DNA from: Nelumbo lutea
Lineage: Eukaryota; Streptophyta; Magnoliopsida; Proteales; Nelumbonaceae
DNA: 64,000 nt
Assembly: GCA_022828595.1 (NCBI GenBank)
Contig: JAKGHH010000004.1
Coordinates: forward strand, 78,148,270-78,212,269
Direction of reading: 5' to 3'
Positions 56,050 through 64,000 of the stretch are shown here, in pieces. Below the pieces are notes generated by a model, which saw nothing but the letters and a program-made list of their open reading frames with translations, was not told the origin of the DNA and did no database searches. Position 1 is the first letter of the stretch. The number at the start of each line of letters is the position of its first letter. Made by a program: the position numbers and the translations under genes.

Positions 56050-57381
56050 TCATTTACTAGTCTTCAGAAGCAGTTTAGGAACAGAGGTAGATCCCTCGTC
56101 AGTGGCTTCTGCAAAAGGATTAAATTTGATGATCTCAGAACAAGTGTCCGGCACAGCGAAGAACGGGCACTGAATGAAGTTAGACCCAGAAGCATCCACG
56201 CAGAAGAAACCTCCTTGAGCTGACTATAGCCTTCCTTGTCAGTAGAGCAGCTGACTGCAGGAGTATATCCAGTCGCCATTTCAATAGCTCCTTTGATTTC
56301 GTTCAAACTGTAAAACTCCCCAATGGGTTTGATTCCTACAACCAAATTAATTCCATTGATTATTAGAAACAATTAACAGATGAGAAGATAACTCCTCATT
56401 CTGATTTCTATTTAGTTTGTTACCTGCTTCCTCAAGTATTTGGAGTACATTCACTTTACTCTTTAGGTTGAGACCTGCTTCAAAGTACTCACGCTGGTCA
56501 TTGAAAACAGAAAGTGAACAGGTTCCATATTTCTCCCACTGGTATGCCCACAATGACTTGCTGTTGCTGCTTGGGCAGGAATAGGATGGCCAGTTACGTA
56601 GCATTTCTCCAAGTATAGGCTTCAACTACACCATATAAAACCACACCACATATGGAATTGGACAAGTTAATAAGTTTATAAATTTACTCTAGCTAGGTAT
56701 TTGGGTCCATTTGGTTTATAGTTGGAATCGAAATGGAAATCATTGAAATCAAATTTGGAATCAGAATGATCTATTCCTTCCACTTGTTTGGTTCAGACGC
56801 CCAGGGGAGTGGGAGGGAATGGCCATTCCCTCAAATGGGAAAATGCCATTTTACCAAGATTGAGAATGGGATTCTGATTCTGTTCAATCAAACAGTTGGA
56901 ATTGAAAAGAATCATTCCGATTTTCTGATTCCAGAATCCGGACCCATTCTCACGAACCAAACGGACCCTTAGTAAGGAAAGGGAAAATAGAACCTCCTGA
57001 GGATTGAAATTGCTGTTGGGTCACAGTTCTGCATCAGTGTCCCATTTTAATAAACTGCGAAAAGCCCATGAATGGTAAAATCATATGCAGTCTTTCCAGT
57101 TGTTGGCAGGCAACAACCTTTCGGCGAAGCGCAGAAGGAACCTTCCCACTAGATGAAAATAACAGAACAAAATGAGAAAGAACTTCCATGGTTAGAAAGA
57201 CCAAAGCAAAGATAGAATGGAACACAGTTGATGATAGAACAGAAGCCTTGTATCATTGATAACTAGCAAGAATACTCACCACTAGCCCATAAAACTATAA
57301 TGAAAAAGCATGTGAAACACCAAAAGCTGCTAAATACTGTATGGCAAGAATGCTAAGGAGGATTGAAAATGTGGAAGCCAT
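56050..57381 (-). pseudogene. RNase T2 (S-like ribonuclease) pseudogene
   Basis: Exon pieces on the minus strand: 57381-57280 (signal peptide MASTFSILLSILAIQYLAAF), 57148-56994, 56625-56424 and 56335-56050. The second piece holds FTIHGLF, the CAS I site (normally FTIHGLW), next to a CC pair. The third holds NWPSYSCPSSNS and WEKYGTC, the CAS II site, in which the catalytic His is Tyr. The last has GYTPAVSCS and, after a 1-nt deletion near 56207, FCVDASGSNFIQCP. Lesions: TAG in exon 1 (codon 29), TAA shortly after FTIHGLF, His-to-Tyr in CAS II, a frameshift in the last exon, and a phase mismatch between pieces two and three. Intact members are secreted or vacuolar endoribonucleases of about 230 residues. 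A Tourist-like MITE sits in intron 2. I am confident about both family and inactivity. Confidence 0.88.
56703..56968. mobile_element. Tourist-like MITE in the RNase T2 pseudogene intron
   Basis: It starts GGGTCCATTTGGTTTATAG and ends ACGAACCAAACGGACCC. The flanks ttt and tta are compatible with a degenerate 3-bp duplication. The interior repeats 'ggaattgaaa' motifs. Confidence 0.65.
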
Positions 57382-57470
57382 TACTCCTTCCCTTCTCTCC
57401 CTCACTTAGGCCACCCTTTTGATTTCTCTTTCTGGTTTGGTGATGTGCAGGGTGTTAGGATAGCATAGCC

Positions 57471-57480
57471 CCTATTTATA
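57471..57480 (-). promoter_or_regulatory. TATA box of the RNase T2 pseudogene
   Basis: The minus strand reads TATAAATAGGGGC about 90 nt before the former start codon at 57381, a near-ideal plant TATA box that survives although the coding part is broken. Confidence 0.65.
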
Positions 57481-57604
57481 GGCATAAACCATATCACTTG
57501 GAAGAGTATTCTACAAAGTATTGGATTGGATGTGAGTATGTATTCGTTGGTTGATATTTTTTGGTGAGCAAAGGGGGTGGGTGGAATGTTGGACCATGGT
57601 TTTT

Positions 57605-57839
57605 AAAACTGAACCGATCAGGGTCCAGTTACCAGGTCGGACCATTCAACCCGAACGGTTGGTTTATTTTGATAAAAAAATTAAAAAACTTGAAAAACGG
57701 TCAAAATCGTTTGAATAGTTCGAACGATTAACCAGCCGGCTCAACGGTTCATTGACCAAAATCAACGATTTTGAAAAAAAACGGAACCAATCAAGTGGGT
57801 TCCCAGTTTTTCCGGTCCGGTCTGGTTTTGAAAACCATG
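57605..57839. mobile_element. hAT-like MITE, 'CATGGTTTT' family, copy 3
   Basis: It starts CATGGTTTTTAAAACTGAAC and ends GGTTTTGAAAACCATG. A perfect 8-bp duplication, tgttggac, lies at 57597-57604 and 57840-57847. Confidence 0.9.
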
Positions 57840-57847
57840 TGTTGGAC

Positions 57848-59619
57848 CCTTTGAAAAAAGTGATATCGTCCTTGAAAGAGTGAAAAGGCCACAAGATTTT
57901 TCTGAACTGAGTTGATTTGAAGTGGGAAATTGGTCAGTGGTTAATTGGAAAAGATGAAGATGATGAAATTCATTTCAGACAAATGGTTATTCATTTTACA
58001 GAGGGGGTAGCTGTCGTGTGCTTAATTTCCTAGGAAGAAGAACCAACCTCACTCAAAAGAGTTATCTCCAATGGATTCACTAGGAGGAATTTTAATAAAA
58101 TTATAGTGTCATTCCATTATCAAATAATTTCATTTTATTCCCGCATTGCATTTGAAATCATAGTGCCACCAGTTGTCTAAATTAAAAGGGTTCATTACAT
58201 TTTAGCCTACAAAACTTGTTTTACAAAAGTCCATGTCTGTACTAAAAAAAAAAAAACATCATAGATTTATCTAAAAATAAATAAAACAAAAATAAATTAT
58301 ACATATAACCAAAAACCTGTTTTTGTATTTTTACTTTAAGAACCAATATTTTGTTCAAACAGAAGCTTTTTGTTTTGCTTTTAGAACTTTCCCCACTTTG
58401 TGGAGAGAACCTTGGTTGTTCATATTGGACAGCCTGGGGGCCTGGGCTTTGAACAAGTTCTCCCTGCATCTCATGAGTTCACCCAGTAAAGCATCCAACA
58501 CCAATATTAGACTAACTTTACACGTGGCGAGAACCCTCTTGACATGCCAGGCCAAACTGTCCAATTATGTGTGGATTTCACAATATAGGCGTCGAGGAAA
58601 ATTTGTCTAAAACTCATCATCATTTTTTAATATTTTCCTTAAACTCATCACAACTTTTCAAAATGTCTAAAATTCACCATCTTAATGTAAGTTTTATTTT
58701 CCAAAACTTACATTCTTTTAGTGCACTGCTAATGCTTCTTAACAGAGGTGTTCATGTCAGCATAAAGAATAAATTTTATGACCAAATTACCCTTGAATGG
58801 CGAGTTAGAGGAAAAAATGGTCTTTTCAGTTTCAAATTTCTTGTTTTTTTTTTACATTTTTAGTGTTTTGTTATAATTTCCAGTTTTTTATAATTTCTGT
58901 TTTTTTTTACATTTTCTATTTTCTACAATCTATAAATTTTCTTGTATTTTTCACTATTTATTTGTAATTTTTGTGTTTTTCTATAACTGTTGGTGTTTTT
59001 TCTATAATGTTTATTTTCTGATTTTGCTTTTCAATTTCTATAGTTTCTATAATTTGAAAATATTTTTTTTATTTTGTTTGCAATTTCTACAATTTTTTAT
59101 ATTTTTTGTAATTTCTATGTTTTTATGTATTTTGTTTTTGAAAATATTTTTTAAAACTTTTTCCTTTTTTTCATGTCTAAATATTAAAATGATAATATAT
59201 TAACACCTGTTAATATATCTTATATTTTTCTATGAATGTTAAAATGGTAATATATTAACACGAGTCCGGATCTCTTGCCTATATAAACTCTCCCCACGTC
59301 TATCCACATAACATCGCAGCAACACATGGAGAACATCTCATCCTCCTACATGGTATTATGCAAGGGGAGATGTTCCCAATTCACCAGGGTAGTGTGTTGT
59401 GAGTAGAGGTGAGCATAGTTCTCGTGGACAAGTGATCCGGAGTCTATTAGGACCTGTTATTCTGTTTAACGTCAAGTTAGTGACATGGTGAATTTTAGAC
59501 ATTTTGGAAAGTTATAGTGAGTTTAAGAGAAATGCTGAAAACTCATTGTGAGTTTTAGAAAATCTCCCTTTACTCAATTACTCTAGGCTGATTTATTTAT
59601 TTATTTACCATTTATTTTT
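57848..59619. other. Intergenic, no gene recognised
   Basis: T-rich DNA at 58840-59170 repeats 'ttttctataattt' many times. A small palindrome occurs at 58686-58714 (atgtaagtttt...aaaacttacat). At 59279 'gcctatataaactctcc' resembles a TATA box, followed by a 27-codon frame at 59325, too little to call a gene. Confidence 0.4.
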
Positions 59620-60277
59620 GGGCTTATAACAGATAAGGGCAACTTTAGGGCTTTAATATCAATAAAAGTAATATTTAAAAAAAAATCAAAAATATGTTAA
59701 CTTTTTAAAAATAATATCAATTAAGGGTGAAACACTGTTCATCATCTTCTTCTTGCAATTTATTCATCAGCACCGCTGCCCGCCTCTGCCTATCTCCGTC
59801 CACCTCCGCCTTCACCTCCGGCAACGTTGCCGAAGGTGGGCAGAGGCAGAGGAGGCAACGGTGCTGGTGGTCATTCATCTGCCCAACGCCGCCACCTCCT
59901 CCCACCTCCGCCTCTGCCTTCAGCAACGTTGCTAGAGGTGGGTGAAGGCAGAGGCGGCAGTGATGCTAGTGGTCATTCCTTTGCCCAACGTCGCCACCTT
60001 CGCCCACCAGCGCCGCCGCCTCTGCCTCCGCCACCTCCGCCCACCTCCTGCAACGTTGCCGGAGGCAAAGGCGGAGATAGGCAGAGGCGTTGCTGAAGGC
60101 AGCAGCGGGCGACAATAGACAGCAATGCTCATAAATAGATTGCAAGAGGAAAAAGATAAACAATATTTTTGCCCTAAATTGATATTATTTTTAAAAAACT
60201 AATATATTTTTTATATTTTTTTTAAATATTGTTTTATTGATATTAGGCCTCAAAAATTATCCTTATCTGCTATTTCC
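59620..60277. mobile_element. Mutator-type foldback MITE, copy 2
   Basis: It starts GGGCTTATAACAGATAAGGG and ends CCTTATCTGCTATTTCC. A perfect 9-bp duplication, tttattttt, flanks it (59611-59619 and 60278-60286). Inverted similarity extends through most of the element, including 'caacgttgcc' and 'cgcctctgcctatctccg' in the GC-rich core. Same family as 22880-23689. Confidence 0.9.
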
Positions 60278-60587
60278 TTTATTTTTTTCTCTAAGGTCCA
60301 CCAATAACAATCATGATATTAACGACAGGGCATATAAAATAAAACGTCCAAACCTGCTTCGCTTATTCGTCAGGCCGATGCGGCGAGTGTATGGTTAGGA
60401 TAGAGTTTCCTAGGGGTATTAATGCGCACCAAACCCTCTACAAAGTCAAACCACTTACGATTGTGGGGCAGGAAGGGATGGAATCGGATAAAGGATCCAA
60501 ATTTCATTCGTGTATAACTTAAATTTGATTCGAATAATCGGATACTATTTGCTATGACAGTTTGTTAAAACAGTGTGGTACTGCCAT

Positions 60588-60856
60588 TAAGGTTTTTAAA
60601 ACTAAATCGGATATCGAACCAGTTAGGGGTCCGCTTTTCAGGTTGAACGGTCCGATTATTTGAATCGAATGAATGGTCCATTTTATAAAAAATAAAAATC
60701 AGTTAAACAGTCAAATGGTTCGAATAGTTCAATTTCCCATGTCAATAGTTTGTTAATTAAATCAATGATTTTTGGAAAAATAATGGTTCTGGGAATAGAA
60801 TCAATCACCTAACCGGTTCCCAATTTTTTCAGTCCAATCTGATTTTGAAAACCATG
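60588..60856. mobile_element. hAT-like MITE, 'CATGGTTTT' family, copy 4
   Basis: It starts TAAGGTTTTTAAAACTAA and ends GATTTTGAAAACCATG. The flanks actgccat (60580-60587) and agtgccat (60857-60864) differ at one base. Confidence 0.82.
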
Positions 60857-61052
60857 AGTGCCATGCTAAAACAATGAAATGGAAGTTCATGTCGTTTGAT
60901 TTGATAACGCACAAGAGGAAATGCATTAGCATTTTAGAGTGAGCTACATTGGGTTCCTGATACTGAATTTATCATTAAATTTGAACCACAACAAAATCTG
61001 GTATTATCTAATGCTTTAGTCCTTTAGAATCCACCACACTTTAGAACGCTTA

Positions 61053-61424
61053 GGCTATGCTTGGTTCTGCGGACAATTACTGAAAAAACATCATCACATC
61101 AGCATCACATAGGCATTGTGTTTATTGTGCATGAAACCACTGATTGGTTTCAACGTTTATCAAATAAATATTAAAAAATATAAATGCTTGGTTTTTATGT
61201 GAATGGCATTTGGAGAAACATCAAAACCTTGTTTCCTCCAACAGCCAAACATTTATTGAAATAAAATGCTTATGTGGCATATTTTATAGAGTATTAATTT
61301 GAGGTGGAAAGTAAGTAATGTTTAAAGTTATGCTCAACCAAACAACAAAAGAAATAAATGTTTAAAGTGAAAATTTTCAAATAAACGTTTAAAGCAATAA
61401 ACACCCACAGAACCAAGCACGTAC
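61053..61424. mobile_element. Tourist/Harbinger-like MITE, copy 3
   Basis: It starts GGCTATGCTTGGTTCTG and ends CAGAACCAAGCACGTAC, with TTA on both sides (61050-61052 and 61425-61427). Confidence 0.8.
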
Positions 61425-61427
61425 TTA

Positions 61428-62075
61428 TAAAAACAATAACTAAAAATATTTTAATAAAAACATATGTATTCCAAATCATCAAACATAATCATTCCATCTT
61501 TTCTCTTCAAATCATCAAATAATCAATCCACGATATTCAATTTTAAATGGTTTTTGACACCAATGTGTTCCTGAAAGAAGCCAGTCACCCTACCAAACCA
61601 AGCCACTATCAATTGGTTCACCTTTAATTTTTAATTCAACAAATATCAATTTTCAAAAAATCCCCTTTTCACAATGAATACCAAAATTATTCATTGAAGC
61701 AGCTTTTTTGGGGGGGAGAATGACTGCTCAGAATTTTTTAGCCCCACTTACAGGGGGATAAATCTTGACTGTGAATTGATGTCAAATTCACAGGGGATGT
61801 GGTTTATGGGGGGCTACTAGTAGACTATGGGGGATTGTCATTCAGAATTCTGCATTGGGTTGCAGTGTACTTAACCCTTTTTTTCTTTGATAAAAACAGC
61901 CTGTCAAATGTGATTAAAGAGGGTTTTTGTTTTTTTCTTTTGATCTAACAAGCCGGAAAAGGGACCACTCAGAAAATACATTGATGCCACATACCCACCC
62001 AGATGCGTAATGAATGCAAGTGTGGTGGATTGGGCCGGGTTTAAGCTCAATCCAGGCCAAACCCTAGGAATTGGG
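61428..62075. other. Intergenic, no gene recognised
   Basis: Unique-looking A/T-rich sequence with no coding block or clear repeat. Confidence 0.4.
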
Positions 62076-62126
62076 CCCAAGGCCCAAACCCGGGGTCAAG
62101 TCTCATCTGTTTAATCCAGGCTTAGT

Positions 62127-62169
<43 letters not shown>

Positions 62170-62243
62170 GGAATTGGGCCCAATGCCCAGACCCGGGGTC
62201 AAGTCTCATCTGTTTAATCCAGGCTTAGTAGTGTATGTATGTA

Positions 62244-62284
<41 letters not shown>

Positions 62285-62285
62285 G
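62076..62285. repeat. Duplicated ~90-bp unit with (GT)n(AT)n microsatellites
   Basis: The block 'ggggtcaagtctcatctg...ccaggcttagt' followed by (GT)n and (AT)n occurs twice (about 62093 and 62194). The two microsatellite tails differ in length. Confidence 0.85.
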
Positions 62286-62766
62286 GGCTAGACTCAAGCT
62301 ACCTAAGAACTAGGTTCAGGCCCATCTTGAGGACTAAAAATCCAAGCCCAATCTGTAAAAAATTGCGGACTGAATTGGTCCAAACTTCGATTAGGCCTGC
62401 CCAAGTTGTAACCTGCAAGGATTGTGTCAAGAAAGAAGGTTACATGATCTCGTCATCCCTGCTTCCATCTCACAGAATTTTTCATTTGCCCGCTCCCCCA
62501 ATAATCTCTGTCCAACATAGATGGAACAAAAGTTAAGTTTTCAGCATTGGAGTTATCTTTGATAGGGCTTCTCAAGTGCAGGAAAAATGTTAGTGCAACC
62601 GGAGGGTACAGTGAAGTTTGAATTATTCAATATGAGCATGGTAACTAAAGGAAATGTAACAATAAAGTTATGGTTAAGCGAACCATCACTGAGTGGCATA
62701 CCGTTGCTGGCATTAACAGGGTTTGACAGATACAGATGGAGCTCAAATCTGTAATGGACAGAGAAG

Positions 62767-63306
62767 CAATGTTTTAGAAATCAACCCAAATTAGAACTGC
62801 TTTGGTCACCAGTTTTTGGGTCAGTGGTTCGATCCTCCTGTCTGGATGGATTGTTTCAATTTGAAAATAAATAATAATTAAAACAAAAAAAACAATTAGA
62901 AATTGTTGTTCGGGTCAACAGTTCAACTGCCTGAATCAGTGGATCATTGACCAATTTAACGGTTTTTGGCAAAAAGCGGTTCAGGGGTGAAATGAAATCA
63001 GTTGCCTGAACCATGGTTTTCAAAACCGGACTAGACCATATGGTCAGACCAGAAAACTGGAAACCGGTCAGGCATTTTACCTGACCCGTCTTTTTGGCTA
63101 AAATCCATTGATTTGGTCAGTAAACCAGTGACCCGGATGGTTGAACCATTCAAAGCATCCAACAGTTTTTAGATGTTTTTTAATTTTTTTATTTCATTTG
63201 TCAGAACGGGCTGTCCATTCAGTTCAAACGGTTGGACTGTTTGACCCATGAACCGGACCCCGAACAGTTGGTTGTGCGGTTCGGTCGTAAGAACCTTGAC
63301 CTGAAC
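62767..63306. mobile_element. hAT-like MITE, 'CATGGTTTT' family, copy 5, carrying copy 6
   Basis: A diverged copy starting 'caatgttttagaaatcaacc' is cut at about 63011 by another copy (63012-63298). Its interior has 'tttaacggtttttggcaaaaagcggttc', as in the other copies. Its right end is unclear. Confidence 0.55.
63012..63298. mobile_element. hAT-like MITE, 'CATGGTTTT' family, copy 6 (opposite orientation)
   Basis: It starts CATGGTTTTCAAAACCGGAC and ends TTCGGTCGTAAGAACCTTG. The flanks gcctgaac (63004-63011) and acctgaac (63299-63306) differ at one base. The interior runs in reverse relative to copies 1-4. Confidence 0.78.
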
Positions 63307-64000
63307 TATTTTTGTTGCAAATAATCCGACTATCTGGGTCAGCCATACGACATGCACCGATGCATTTAAATATTTTGAACTTGGCCTCCAAAGCATATTG
63401 GGATGCGCATCTTGAAATCGTCTTTGCAATAAGGGAAAATCCATGCTGTCATAATGGATCAGCCGACAATATTATTTGTTTATCCGGGGTTGAGAAGATG
63501 ACAACATTATTGAGGTGGTTTTGGGCATTTCTTTCGGTCTGCAAGAAGCTCAAAAGACAAAAAAAATGGCTTTTCCCCGTTTGTTATCAGTATCACATAG
63601 ACCAAAAGACCCAATGATGAGCGTGCAAAAAGACTGAAAATGCCAAAAAATCAGGAAGATCCAAATGAAACTTTTGATATTTTCTGCATTGAAAATAGCC
63701 TTCCCAGCTGTTTTAAACAGCCCGGTAGACCGCAACGCGAAGCAAAGTCTCGGTCTTTAAAAACAAGACCCCAAAAGTTGAGTGAGTCCTCTCTCGTCTA
63801 CAAATGGGCAAGAAAACAAGAATCAGAAACTTGCACAAGTGACTGGAAAATGTGGAAGACAATTTAATAAAAATCATCATACGAGGAAAAGGAAAAGAAA
63901 AAACAAAAACAAAAACATAGGCCGCCCATGACAATTTACCTCTCCAACATCAGATTCGTCCTCCCGGCACCATTACTCTCACAAATACATAGAATATACA
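63307..64000. other. Right edge, no gene assigned
   Basis: No family is recognised. On the minus strand 'GATGTTGGAGAG' is followed by GTAAATTG near 63940, which could be an exon with a splice donor of a gene that lies mostly to the right. This cannot be tested within the window. Confidence 0.25.

Noticed and set aside
59270..59405. Small gene with TATA box (59279) and a 27-codon frame (59325)
   Set aside because: The frame is too short, matches no known peptide, and has no conserved features apart from the TATA-like motif.
59827..60096. Pro/Arg-rich plus-strand frames in 59.7-60.1 kb
   Set aside because: They are translations of the GC-rich foldback core of a MITE, open in several frames because of composition, not selection.

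Overview
This is nuclear DNA from a flowering plant. Genes are split by GT-AG introns, two of them are recognisable plant-specific families (an SPX-RING ubiquitin ligase and a kinesin-13), and most of the remaining sequence is A/T-rich and made of plant transposable elements. I cannot name the species. Large repeat-filled introns and the L1, RTE, hAT, Mutator, Harbinger, Tat-like and Athila-like elements fit a medium or large angiosperm genome.

Layout. 0.7-3.4 kb (+): the last five coding exons of an NLA/BAH1-type SPX-RING E3 ligase, whose first exon lies left of the window. 3.8-22.6 kb: a nest of three elements. A terminal-inverted-repeat DNA element is split by a 17-kb minus-strand Ty3/gypsy element of Tat type. 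That element's integrase is in turn split by a 7.6-kb minus-strand Athila-like element that shows only gag-protease coding. The Tat element also carries a plus-strand (antisense) open reading frame of the 'gypsy-type transposase' family, with its own TATA box. 22.8-30 kb: gene-free DNA with several MITEs (Mutator-type foldback, hAT-like, Tourist/Harbinger-like). 30.8-52.5 kb (+): a complete kinesin-13A gene with 12 coding exons, which I join into an 809-residue protein. Its introns 2, 3, 7 and 11 hold LINE pieces, hAT-like elements, local duplications and microsatellites. 56.0-57.4 kb (-): a broken RNase T2 gene with an intact TATA box. The rest of 53-64 kb is intergenic DNA full of small MITEs.

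The two readable genes are functionally unrelated: NLA acts in phosphate and nitrate homeostasis by ubiquitination, and kinesin-13A in microtubule depolymerisation and cell-wall patterning. The most interesting material is structural: the three-level nest with an antisense gene, a duplicated splice donor in kinesin intron 3, inverted hAT-like copies bracketing kinesin exons 3-11, and several MITE families whose target-site duplications can be read directly here.

All splice sites, element borders and target-site duplications were read by eye. Family names rest on recognised motifs, not on a database search.
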